From SFDP01 sp051653625 (GTDB lineage Bacteria > Bacillota > Clostridia > Lachnospirales > Lachnospiraceae): 31,105 bases of DNA. Each line of letters opens with the position of its first letter. The first letter of the stretch is position 1. The position numbers and the translations under genes are program-made. Positions 1 to 8,080 of this stretch are shown piece by piece. The stretch covers positions 1 to 31,105 of the forward strand of contig JBOFWM010000068.1 in the NCBI GenBank assembly GCA_051653625.1, in the 5' to 3' direction. The notes under the pieces were generated by a model. It saw only the letters and a program-made list of their open reading frames with translations, made no database searches and was not told the DNA's origin.

Positions 1-207
1 TATAATATTGTAGACAATGATGGATTTCCATTTGAAGGTTCAAGAACTACAGGAAAAGTTGGTGCAAAGGGAAGTTGTGTTATTCCAGTAGATTTACAAA
101 CAAATGTCGTAAAGCTTCATCAATTTTTATTTGAACAAAATGATTATACTGTGTCAAATGAACTGAGTTCTTATAGCAAAAAAGTTAGCTCAGATACAGG
201 ATTTTAA
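1..207 (+). CDS. LytR-CpsA-Psr (LCP) family protein, 3' end only
   Basis: Frame 1 is open from the window edge and gives 68 residues ending in a TAA stop at 205-207. The tail contains 'KGSCVIPVDLQTNVVKLHQFLF' style residues: a Pro-Val-Asp-Leu stretch followed by the Val-x-x-Leu-His-x-Phe-Leu-Phe motif, then Tyr-Thr-x-Ser and a final Asp-Thr-Gly. This ending is what I know from clostridial LCP proteins, which transfer undecaprenyl-linked glycopolymers to peptidoglycan on the outer membrane face. The LCP catalytic domain itself lies outside the window, so the assignment rests on the C-terminal tail alone. The glycosyltransferase gene that starts 27 bases downstream fits an envelope-polysaccharide context. 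Confidence 0.6.
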   Translation, partial: YNIVDNDGFPFEGSRTTGKVGAKGSCVIPVDLQTNVVKLHQFLFEQNDYTVSNELSSYSKKVSSDTGF

Positions 208-233
208 GTCATACAGAAAGGCATGGTTAACAT

Positions 234-1157
234 ATGATAGTGAATGTAATCATTCCCAGTTATAAACCTGATCATACATTTTGTAACTTAATAAAAAGTT
301 TGCAAAACCAAAGTATAAAAATAGAGAAAATCATTATTATAAATACAGAAGAAGAATCGTTTCAAAATGTGGCCAAAGAAGATATTTTCTTTGGCCTATT
401 TGACGATATTTTCATCCATCATATTACAAAAGAAGAATTTGATCACGGAAACACAAGAAATTTAGGTATTTCTTATTCAAAATGTGATATAGTAATATGT
501 ATGACGCAAGATGTTGAATTAGTTGAAGATACTACAATTGAAACATTAATTAAGCCATTTGAAGATGAGAGTATTGCGATTTCTTATGCAAGACAATTGC
601 CACGGGAAACTTGTGACTTATTAGAAAGCTATACACGTTCTTTTAATTATCCAGAAAAAAGTTGTATTAAATCGAAAGAAGATCTAAAAGAACTTGGTAT
701 TAAAACGTATTTTTCATCTAATGTATGTGCGGCCTATAAGAAAGATGTTTTTGATGAATTAGGTGGTTTTATTCATAAAACTATTTTTAATGAAGATATG
801 ATTTATGCATCAAAAGCAATAAATGCAGGATACAAAATTGCATATGTTGCAGAGGCAAGAGTCATTCATTCTCATAGCTACACATATTTAGAACAAGTAA
901 AGAGAAATTTTGATTTAGGTGTTTCACAAGCAGATAACAAAGAAGTTTTTTGTAATATATCATCAGAATCAGAAGGAATAAAACTTGTGAAAAAAAGTAT
1001 TAGATTTCTAGTTGAACAGAAGCAAAAAAGAAAAATTCCATCTTTGATGATCAATAGTGCATGTAAATTTCTAGGTTATAAATTAGGAATAAGTTATAAG
1101 CATTTGCCAAGATGGTTGATTCTTAAAATTACATTAAATAAACAATATTGGAAATAG
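234..1157 (+). CDS. Family 2 glycosyltransferase, rhamnosyltransferase-like
   Basis: 307 residues, cytoplasmic, no signal peptide. The start of a GT-A fold is plain: VNVIIPSYKP at 3-12, then QNQS near 25, and a later FDHGNTRNLG motif (about 79-88) in which the helix that follows the nucleotide-sugar site begins. CMTQDVEL (about 99-106) occupies the DxD-type metal position, with only one Asp clearly kept. A conserved GGF followed by NEDM (about 176-187) matches the acceptor/base region of GT2 enzymes that add rhamnose or similar sugars. AGAAAGG lies at 215-221, 12 bases before the ATG; an earlier ATG at 223 stops after four codons. glmS follows after 22 bases, so the two are probably co-transcribed. 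The sugar and acceptor cannot be read from the sequence; a role in cell-wall polysaccharide synthesis is inferred from the neighbours. Confidence 0.82.
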   Translation: MIVNVIIPSYKPDHTFCNLIKSLQNQSIKIEKIIIINTEEESFQNVAKEDIFFGLFDDIFIHHITKEEFDHGNTRNLGISYSKCDIVICMTQDVELVEDTTIETLIKPFEDESIAISYARQLPRETCDLLESYTRSFNYPEKSCIKSKEDLKELGIKTYFSSNVCAAYKKDVFDELGGFIHKTIFNEDMIYASKAINAGYKIAYVAEARVIHSHSYTYLEQVKRNFDLGVSQADNKEVFCNISSESEGIKLVKKSIRFLVEQKQKRKIPSLMINSACKFLGYKLGISYKHLPRWLILKITLNKQYWK

Positions 1158-1179
1158 AACAGAAAGGTAGTATACAGTT

Positions 1180-3006
1180 ATGTGTGGAATAATAGGATAT
1201 GTAGGAACAATGCAAGCAGCACCAATTATATTAGATGGATTATCAAAGTTAGAATATAGAGGCTATGATTCTGCTGGAATTGCTGTTTTTGGTGAAAAAG
1301 AAATAGAAATAAGAAAAGCAGTTGGAAGATTAAAGGCTTTGCAAGAATTAACGCACGATGGTGCAATTGTAAAAGGTACCATTGGAATAGGACATACGCG
1401 TTGGGCAACCCATGGTATTCCAAGTGTTGAAAATGCACATCCTCATTGTAATGAAAAAAAATCGGTAGCTGTGGTACATAATGGAATTATTGAAAATCAT
1501 TTAAAGTTAAGAAAAAGTTTAGAGCAAAAAGGCTATCAATTTGTATCAGAAACAGATACAGAAGTTTTAGCACATTTGTTAGATTATTATGATAATGGAA
1601 ATCCATTAGAAACTATTTCAAAAATGGTACAAAGATTAGAAGGTTCTTATGCATTAGGAATATTATTTGAACACCATCCAAATGAACTATATGCAATTAG
1701 AAAAGATAGCCCATTAATTGTAGGTCAAGAAGAACATGGGTGTTTTATCGCCTCTGATGTGCCTGCAATTTTAAAACATACGCGAACAGTTACTTATGTA
1801 GAAAATAAAGAAATTGTTAAAATGACAGAAAATGAAGTAAAGTTTTACTCAATAGACGGGGATGAAATAGAAAAAGAAAGTGTTACAATTGAATGGGATG
1901 AACAAGCAGCAGAAAAATCAGGCTATGAATATTTCATGTTAAAAGAAATGTATGAGCAACCAAAAGCTGTTTTAGATACTTTGAATCCACGAATTAAGAA
2001 TGAAAGTGTTGATTTAGAAGAATTAGGAATGTCTGATGAAGAGATAAAGAAAATCAAACGTATTTATATGATTTCTTGTGGATCTGCATATCATGCATCT
2101 GTTACTGGAAAATATGTATTTGAAGAAATGGCAAGAATCCCTGTTGAAGTAGATGTTGCAAGTGAATTTCGTTATAGAAAACCAATTATTGAGGAAAATA
2201 GTCTCATGATTGTTGTCAGTCAATCAGGAGAAACAGCAGACACTTTAGCAGCACTTCGTGAAGGGAAAAAAAGAGGATGTAAAGTTCTTGCAATTGTGAA
2301 TGTAGTGGGAAGTTCGATTGCTAGAGAAGCCGATTATGTATTTTATACATGGGCAGGACTTGAAATTTCAGTTGCAACAACAAAAGCATACAGTGCTCAA
2401 TTAATTGCACTTTATTTACTTGCCATTAAATTTGCAAAAGTAAATGAACGTATTACAAAGGAAGAAGAAAAAGAATTTATTGTGGACTTAAAAAAACTTC
2501 CAGAAAAAATTGAGTTATTATTAGATCATCAAGAAAAAATTCAACGTTTTGCAACAAGATATGTAGGTGCTCGAGATGTATTTTTTATGGGTAGAGGAAT
2601 TGATTATTCTATTTCGCTTGAAGCATCTCTTAAATTAAAGGAAATATCATATGTTCATTCAGAAGCGTATGCGGCTGGAGAGTTGAAACATGGAACAATT
2701 TCTCTTATCGAAGATGGAACACTTGTTGCATCTGTAGTAACACAACCAAATCTATATAAAAAGATGCTTAGCAATGTGATTGAAATAAAATCACGAGGTG
2801 CATTTGTGTTGATTGTTACAACAGTTGGAAATGTTGAAGTGGAAAAAACGGCAGATTATGTAATTTATATTCCAAATACAAATCCATATTTTGCAAATTC
2901 TCTTGCAATTATACCGTTACAACTATTTGCATATTATATTGCACTTGGTAAGGGTTGCGATGTAGACAAACCAAGAAATTTAGCAAAATCTGTAACAGTA
3001 GAATAA
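1180..3006 (+). CDS. glmS: Glutamine--fructose-6-phosphate aminotransferase (isomerizing)
   Basis: 608 residues, the usual length for GlmS. The enzyme makes glucosamine-6-phosphate from fructose-6-phosphate and glutamine, the entry step to UDP-GlcNAc for peptidoglycan. The N-terminal glutaminase begins MCGIIGYVG, with Cys2 as the nucleophile exposed after Met removal; GHTRWATHG (about 71-79) and HNGIIEN (about 99-105) are glutaminase signatures. Two SIS sugar-isomerase domains follow: SCGSAYHA (about 299-306) and SQSGETADT (about 347-355) in the first, GRGIDY and EAYAAGELKHG in the second. The C-terminus DKPRNLAKSVTVE is the conserved tail that closes over the active site. AGAAAGG precedes the ATG. 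There is no glmS ribozyme in the 22 bases upstream, so that type of control is absent here unless it lies before the upstream gene. Confidence 0.98.
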   Translation: MCGIIGYVGTMQAAPIILDGLSKLEYRGYDSAGIAVFGEKEIEIRKAVGRLKALQELTHDGAIVKGTIGIGHTRWATHGIPSVENAHPHCNEKKSVAVVHNGIIENHLKLRKSLEQKGYQFVSETDTEVLAHLLDYYDNGNPLETISKMVQRLEGSYALGILFEHHPNELYAIRKDSPLIVGQEEHGCFIASDVPAILKHTRTVTYVENKEIVKMTENEVKFYSIDGDEIEKESVTIEWDEQAAEKSGYEYFMLKEMYEQPKAVLDTLNPRIKNESVDLEELGMSDEEIKKIKRIYMISCGSAYHASVTGKYVFEEMARIPVEVDVASEFRYRKPIIEENSLMIVVSQSGETADTLAALREGKKRGCKVLAIVNVVGSSIAREADYVFYTWAGLEISVATTKAYSAQLIALYLLAIKFAKVNERITKEEEKEFIVDLKKLPEKIELLLDHQEKIQRFATRYVGARDVFFMGRGIDYSISLEASLKLKEISYVHSEAYAAGELKHGTISLIEDGTLVASVVTQPNLYKKMLSNVIEIKSRGAFVLIVTTVGNVEVEKTADYVIYIPNTNPYFANSLAIIPLQLFAYYIALGKGCDVDKPRNLAKSVTVE

Positions 3007-3103
3007 ATTAATACTTTCTATATAAATTTGTCACAAATTAAACACAAATAGTTGTTAAACTCCAAGTATAAAATAAATAATAAATAATAAAGGAGAGATT
3101 AAT

Positions 3104-4549
3104 ATGTATAGGGATGATTTTGACAATAACAGAGATGATAGAAATGATGTAAAACAAGAACTTGAAGAGAATATTCAAACACAAGAGATTATAGAGGAAA
3201 CAACGAATAACCATTATAATTATTATCCAAATGAATATCCATCTAGACAAGAGAATCGATTGAATTATTCACATATTCCAGAAGAGCCAAATAAGAAAAA
3301 AGAAAGCAAGAAAAAGGAAAGTGGATTTTTTAGAAAAGCAGTTGCAGTCGTTTCATTAGGTGTATTATTTGGAGTTAGTGCAGGTGTAAGTTATAAAGGA
3401 ATAGATTCTCTTTTTGGTGCAGATACTACTACTACTGGTGAAGTAAGTTTAAATGAAACACCAACAGTAACAACATCGGAAAATGGTACGAATACTTCAC
3501 AAGTAAGTACTGTTCTTACAACGGTAACAGATGTAACAGAAGTTGTTGATAATGTTATGCCATCTGTTGTATCGATTACGAATACTGCAGTCTATACACA
3601 AAGCTTTTTTGGCCAACAATATCAAAGTGAAAGTGAATCAAGTGGATCTGGTATTATTGTAGGGAAGAATGATACAGAATTATTAATTGTAACAAATAAT
3701 CATGTAATAGCAGATTCAAATGCATTACTTGTACAATTTATTGATGGAAGTGTTGCAGAAGCAAAAATCAAAGGAACAGATGCAACTACAGATTTAGCAG
3801 TAGTTGCAGTGGATTTATCAACATTAGAAAGCAATACATTAAGTAGTATTTCCATAGCTGTTTTAGGCGATTCTGCACAATTAAAAGTTGGAGAACCAGC
3901 AATAGCAATTGGAAATGCATTAGGATATGGCCAATCAGTAACAACCGGTGTTATTAGTGCGCTTGATCGCCAAATTGAAATTAGTGAATCAGGATCGACA
4001 ACAGGAACTTTAATTCAAACAGATGCAGCAATTAATCCAGGTAACTCAGGTGGTGCGTTGTTAAATGTGAAAGGTGAAGTAATTGGTATTAATTCAAACA
4101 AAATTGGTGGCTCAACAATTGAAGGAATGGGATATGCAATTCCGATTTCAACAGCAAAACCAATTATTGAAGAATTAATGTCGAAAGTAACAAAAGATAA
4201 GGTAGCAGCGGAAAATAAAGGATATTTAGGGATTTCAGGAATCAATGTAACAAGTGATGTTTCTCAAATGTATGGTATGCCAGAAGGCGTATATGTATCA
4301 CAAGTATATGAACATACTGGTGCAAGTACTGCCGGATTAATGCAAGGAGATATTATTACAGGATTTGATGGAAGCAAAGTAAGTAGCATGGAACAACTAC
4401 AAGGATACCTTGAATATTATGAAAAAGGAGCACAAGTAGAAGTTATTATTAGTCGCGGTGCCGGTGGTGGTTATACAGAACATACTGTGACTGTAACATT
4501 AGGTGCACAAGCACAAGTAACAAATCAAAATCCACAAGTTAAGAAGTAA
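3104..4549 (+). CDS. htrA: Membrane-anchored HtrA/DegP-type serine protease with PDZ domain
   Basis: 481 residues. A hydrophilic cytoplasmic tail (1-75), rich in Asn, Asp, Tyr and ending in a Lys-rich stretch, leads into one transmembrane helix (about 78-96). A Thr/Ser-rich linker (107-145) then reaches the trypsin-like protease domain on the outside. The catalytic triad is complete: His200 in TNNHVI, Asp230 in TTDLAVV, Ser315 in NPGNSGGAL. A single PDZ domain covers about 370-465. HtrA proteases degrade or refold misfolded exported proteins. AAGGAG stands 9 bases before the ATG. A terminator follows the gene, so it is probably a single-gene unit. I saw no clear sigma-A promoter in the 97 bases upstream, only a TATAAA at 3067. 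Confidence 0.95.
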   Translation: MYRDDFDNNRDDRNDVKQELEENIQTQEIIEETTNNHYNYYPNEYPSRQENRLNYSHIPEEPNKKKESKKKESGFFRKAVAVVSLGVLFGVSAGVSYKGIDSLFGADTTTTGEVSLNETPTVTTSENGTNTSQVSTVLTTVTDVTEVVDNVMPSVVSITNTAVYTQSFFGQQYQSESESSGSGIIVGKNDTELLIVTNNHVIADSNALLVQFIDGSVAEAKIKGTDATTDLAVVAVDLSTLESNTLSSISIAVLGDSAQLKVGEPAIAIGNALGYGQSVTTGVISALDRQIEISESGSTTGTLIQTDAAINPGNSGGALLNVKGEVIGINSNKIGGSTIEGMGYAIPISTAKPIIEELMSKVTKDKVAAENKGYLGISGINVTSDVSQMYGMPEGVYVSQVYEHTGASTAGLMQGDIITGFDGSKVSSMEQLQGYLEYYEKGAQVEVIISRGAGGGYTEHTVTVTLGAQAQVTNQNPQVKK

Positions 4550-4555
4550 GAGAAA

Positions 4556-4605
4556 GCAGTTTTCCCAGAAAACAAAGGTAAGGAAATGGGAAGACTGTTT
4601 TTTTT
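4556..4605 (+). terminator. Intrinsic terminator after htrA
   Basis: The arms CAGTTTTCCCA (4557-4567) and TGGGAAGACTG (4587-4597) pair over 11 positions with one G-U wobble, and are followed by a run of eight T. It lies seven bases after the htrA stop codon. Confidence 0.85.
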
Positions 4606-4618
4606 ATAGAAAGTTTAC

Positions 4619-4647
4619 TTGTAAATAAAAAGTGAATGTTTTATAAT
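4619..4647 (+). promoter_or_regulatory. Sigma-A-type promoter for the clpX-like gene
   Basis: TTGTAA at 4619-4624, a 17-base spacer and a consensus TATAAT at 4642-4647. It sits between the htrA terminator and the clpX-like start, leaving a leader of about 43 bases. Confidence 0.65.
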
Positions 4648-4696
4648 CGGAATGAAATCATGTGGATTAAAATGTTAGATTGGAGATAGATAAGTA

Positions 4697-6223
4697 ATGG
4701 AATTTGATAATAATGGGGATCAGAATGAATATGATGAAGTTTGTATCATTTGTAGAAGAAGTGAAGAAAAAGCAGGAAAAATGTTTCACTTACCAAACAA
4801 TTTAACTGTTTGTAATGACTGTATGCATAAAACTATGGAAACGGTAAGTCATATGGACTATTCGTCAATGCTTAATAATCCAAACATATTAAACCAATTA
4901 GGCGGATTTGGAATGCCAAAACCAGAAGAAAAAAATAGTCCTAGAAATGAAGAGTCTAAGGAAGAAATAGAAGATCAAACAGAAGAGTTAGAGAAGGAAG
5001 AAAATCCAAAACAACAAAAAGGATTTCCAAATATTAGTTTTGTAAATCTTGCAGATTTACAAAATGGTCTTGGGAATAAACAACGCGTGAAAAAGAGACA
5101 GCCGAAAGATAAGCCTACAATAGATATCAAAAATATACCAGCGCCACATGTCATCAAAGGGAAATTAGATGACTATGTAATTGGTCAAGAAAAGGCAAAA
5201 AAAGTAATTTCTGTTGCAGTCTATAATCATTATAAGCGTGTAGCAACAGATACAATGGATGAAATTGAGATTGAAAAGTCTAATATGTTAATGATTGGAC
5301 CGACAGGAAGTGGGAAAACATATCTTGTAAAGACACTTGCAAAATTATTAGATGTGCCGCTAGCTATTACGGATGCAACTTCTTTGACAGAGGCAGGATA
5401 TATTGGAGATGATATTGAAAGTGTGGTTAGTAAGTTACTAGCTGCGGCCGATAATGATGCAGATCGTGCAGAACAAGGTATTATTTTTATCGATGAAATC
5501 GATAAAATTGCAAAGAAGAAGAATACAAGTTCAAGAGATGTAAGTGGAGAATCGGTACAACAGGGAATGTTACGTTTGCTAGAAGGAGCAGATGTAGAAG
5601 TTCCAATTGGTGCAAGCAGTAAAAATGCAATGGTTCCAACGACTACAATTAATACAAGAAATATTTTATTTATTTGTGGGGGCGCATTTCCAGACTTGGC
5701 AGAAATTATTAAAGAACGATTAAATAAGCAAACATCAATTGGATTTGGCGCAGATTTAAAAGATAAACATGATAAAGATAAAAATATTTTAGATAAAGTG
5801 TTAGTTGAGGATTTAAAGAAATTTGGGATGATACCAGAGTTTCTTGGAAGATTGCCAATTGTTTATACTTTACAAGGTTTAAATGAAGAGATGCTTGTAA
5901 AAATATTACAAGAACCAAGAAATGCAATCTTAAAACAATATCAAAAATTATTGGAATTAGATGAAGTAAAATTAGAATTTGATGAGGGTGCATTAGCTGC
6001 TATTGCAAAAAAAGGGATGGAAAAAGATACAGGTGCAAGAGCATTGCGTGCCATTATTGAAGACTTTATGTTGGATATTATGTTTGAAATTCCAAAAGAC
6101 GATAATATTGGACGTGTAGTAATTACAAAAGAATATATTGAAGGAACTGGCGGACCGATTATTGATATTAGAAATAGCAATATTGTAACAACGCCCCTTG
6201 AAGAATTAAATGTAGTAGAATAA
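4697..6223 (+). CDS. clpX: Divergent ClpX-like AAA+ unfoldase subunit
   Basis: 508 residues, longer than the usual 410-430 of ClpX. A C4 zinc finger (Cys16, Cys19, Cys39, Cys42) at the N-terminus binds adaptors and substrates in ClpX. An acidic then basic linker (about 75-150) is longer than normal. The AAA+ module has Walker A GPTGSGKT (201-208), Walker B IIFIDEID (262-269), pore loop 1 as GYIG (234-237) rather than GYVG, pore loop 2 RDVSG (280-284), sensor 2 GARALR (446-451), and the IGF tripeptide (348-350) that docks on ClpP. The segment that should hold the RKH loop (about 301-318) contains no Arg-Lys-His. It therefore should still feed ClpP but may pick different substrates. No clpP, tig or lon is adjacent, the usual neighbours of the housekeeping clpX, so this may be a second copy. 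It is flanked by its own promoter and terminator. Confidence 0.88.
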   Translation: MEFDNNGDQNEYDEVCIICRRSEEKAGKMFHLPNNLTVCNDCMHKTMETVSHMDYSSMLNNPNILNQLGGFGMPKPEEKNSPRNEESKEEIEDQTEELEKEENPKQQKGFPNISFVNLADLQNGLGNKQRVKKRQPKDKPTIDIKNIPAPHVIKGKLDDYVIGQEKAKKVISVAVYNHYKRVATDTMDEIEIEKSNMLMIGPTGSGKTYLVKTLAKLLDVPLAITDATSLTEAGYIGDDIESVVSKLLAAADNDADRAEQGIIFIDEIDKIAKKKNTSSRDVSGESVQQGMLRLLEGADVEVPIGASSKNAMVPTTTINTRNILFICGGAFPDLAEIIKERLNKQTSIGFGADLKDKHDKDKNILDKVLVEDLKKFGMIPEFLGRLPIVYTLQGLNEEMLVKILQEPRNAILKQYQKLLELDEVKLEFDEGALAAIAKKGMEKDTGARALRAIIEDFMLDIMFEIPKDDNIGRVVITKEYIEGTGGPIIDIRNSNIVTTPLEELNVVE

Positions 6224-6230
6224 AAGAGAG

Positions 6231-6260
6231 AAGAGTGTGATTATAATCATACTCTTTTTT
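6231..6260 (+). terminator. Intrinsic terminator after the clpX-like gene
   Basis: AAGAGTGTGA (6231-6240), loop TTATAA, TCATACTCTT (6247-6256): ten pairs with one G-U wobble, followed by T's to 6260. Confidence 0.85.
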
Positions 6261-6302
6261 GTTTGTCATAAACTATAGTAAAGTGATTGTAAAGAGTGAA
6301 AA

Positions 6303-8078
6303 ATGGATCAATGTAAAGAAAAAATAATAGGGGAAGAGTACTATGATTGGATTATAGATTATGAATTAACAAATGGAGATTTCGAAATACAAGAGAAAAC
6401 GATTGAATTTTGTAGCATAAATATTGATGAGAAGATTCGTTTAGCCTATGGAAAACCAGAAAAAAATATACCATTAAATGAATTATCATATGATTATCGA
6501 TACATTCCAAGTATATATGGATTAAGTGCATTAGAATTGAATAGAAATAATTTGAATTTTGATCCATCTCCTTTGATTTCCTCAAATATTGTTGCAGTTC
6601 AGAATGCTCCACTTAATTTGACTGGAAAAGGTGTCATATATGCAATATTAGATACTGGGATTGATTATCAAAATCCTGTATTTAAAAACCAAGATCATAC
6701 CACAAGAATTTTAAGTATATGGGATCAAACAATTCAAGAAGGAACACCACCAAGTGGGTTTTATTATGGAAGTGAATATACAAGAGAAAACATCAATGAA
6801 GCTTTAAAAAGTGATAATCCAAGAGCTATTGTACCTAGCATAGATGTAAATGGACATGGAACTGCAATGGCAAGTGTATCAGTAGGTAGTAAATTAGAGA
6901 ATGGAACGGCGTATTTAGGTGCTGCACCAGATGCAGATATATTAGTTGTAAAATTAAAAGAGTGTAAACAATATCTAAGAGAATATTACTTGTTGCCAAA
7001 AGATGTACCAGCTTACCAAAGTACAGATATTATTATGGCAATGCAATATTTAGATTCTTATGCAAAAAGTTTTGAAAGACCAATTGTATTTTGTGTTGGT
7101 TTAGTCACTAGTTTAGGAGGAAATAGTGAAAATACAATACTTTCAAAATATATGGAGCGCATTGCAAGTAAACGTAGCAGGGCGCTTGTTTTTGCAGGTG
7201 GGAACGAAGGAAATTCTGCGCATCATTATGAAGGAGATTTTGAGCGTGCAATTTTTGAGAATAGACCAGAGAATATAGAAGAGGTAGAGATACGTGTTGG
7301 AGAAAATGAGAAGGGATTTGTTGCACAATTATGGGGGAATGCGCCTAATATTTTTACAATCTCGATTCGAACACCAGGAGGAGAGTTGCTACCATTTATA
7401 AGGACTACTATGGGAAAAGGGGTAGAATATACATTTGTATTCGATAAAACGAGAATTGTTATGGATTATAGTTTAGTAGAATCTGTTACAGGAGATCAAT
7501 TAATTGTCATGAGGTTTATAAATCCTACACCAGGAATATGGACACTTCTTGTAAAAAAAGAAAAAAGCTATGGGTATGCAAGATTTCAAATTTGGTTACC
7601 GTTGACACAATTTTTAAGTTCCAATACATATTTTTTAAAACCGACACCAGATATGACATTATCGTTAGCAAGCTTTTCCAATGAAACACTTGGAACTAGT
7701 ACGTATGATAGTAAAAGTCAAAGTTTTTATCCCGTATCTGGAAGAGGATTTTCTCGAGATTTACAAATAAAACCAGATATATGTTCACCAGGAGTAAATG
7801 TATCCGTTGCAAAAGTTTCCATAAGAGGAATGTTTCAAGTTGGTAGTGCAAGTGGTTCTTCTATAGCAGCTTCCATACTTGCAGGTGCAGTGGCACAATT
7901 TATGCAATGGGCAATTGTAGAAAAAAATGCTCAATACATAAGAAGTGTTGATATAAAAAATTATTTTATACGCGGTGCAAAAAGAGAGGATGATCTTGTG
8001 TACCCTAGTAAATTATGGGGATTTGGGAAATTGGATGTCAAAGGAATTTTTGAACTTTTAAGCAATAGGAATTTGTAA
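6303..8078 (+). CDS. Csp-like S8 (subtilisin) family serine protease
   Basis: 591 residues. The subtilase triad is intact: Asp117 in AILDTGID, His185 in NGHGT, Ser520 in SGSSIAA, with oxyanion Asn301 in GGNEGNS. About 100 residues precede the catalytic domain (prodomain-like), and a roughly 150-residue insertion (about 305-460) separates the oxyanion Asn from the Ser region. That architecture matches the clostridial Csp proteases, which have a jelly-roll insertion and, in C. perfringens, cut pro-SleC during germination. No signal peptide is visible, as in Csp proteins, which act within the spore. The convergent spoVAF gene two bases away supports a spore role. No sleC or other csp gene is in the window. 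Many clostridia carry several S8 enzymes of this type of unknown role, so the germination function is inference. The ribosome binding site is weak (GTAAAGAGTG) and no clear promoter was found. Confidence 0.85.
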   Translation: MDQCKEKIIGEEYYDWIIDYELTNGDFEIQEKTIEFCSINIDEKIRLAYGKPEKNIPLNELSYDYRYIPSIYGLSALELNRNNLNFDPSPLISSNIVAVQNAPLNLTGKGVIYAILDTGIDYQNPVFKNQDHTTRILSIWDQTIQEGTPPSGFYYGSEYTRENINEALKSDNPRAIVPSIDVNGHGTAMASVSVGSKLENGTAYLGAAPDADILVVKLKECKQYLREYYLLPKDVPAYQSTDIIMAMQYLDSYAKSFERPIVFCVGLVTSLGGNSENTILSKYMERIASKRSRALVFAGGNEGNSAHHYEGDFERAIFENRPENIEEVEIRVGENEKGFVAQLWGNAPNIFTISIRTPGGELLPFIRTTMGKGVEYTFVFDKTRIVMDYSLVESVTGDQLIVMRFINPTPGIWTLLVKKEKSYGYARFQIWLPLTQFLSSNTYFLKPTPDMTLSLASFSNETLGTSTYDSKSQSFYPVSGRGFSRDLQIKPDICSPGVNVSVAKVSIRGMFQVGSASGSSIAASILAGAVAQFMQWAIVEKNAQYIRSVDIKNYFIRGAKREDDLVYPSKLWGFGKLDVKGIFELLSNRNL

Positions 8079-8080
8079 TA

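Noticed and set aside
1158..1179. glmS ribozyme upstream of glmS
   Set aside because: Only 22 bases separate the preceding gene from glmS; there is no room for the ribozyme and no matching core.
5709..6180. Two minus-strand frames inside the clpX-like gene
   Set aside because: They overlap highly conserved AAA+ coding sequence and look like shadows of codon bias, with no start signals.
6263..6291. TTGTCA with ATTGTA as promoter of the S8 gene
   Set aside because: The -10 is poor and would lie only about 12 bases before the start codon.
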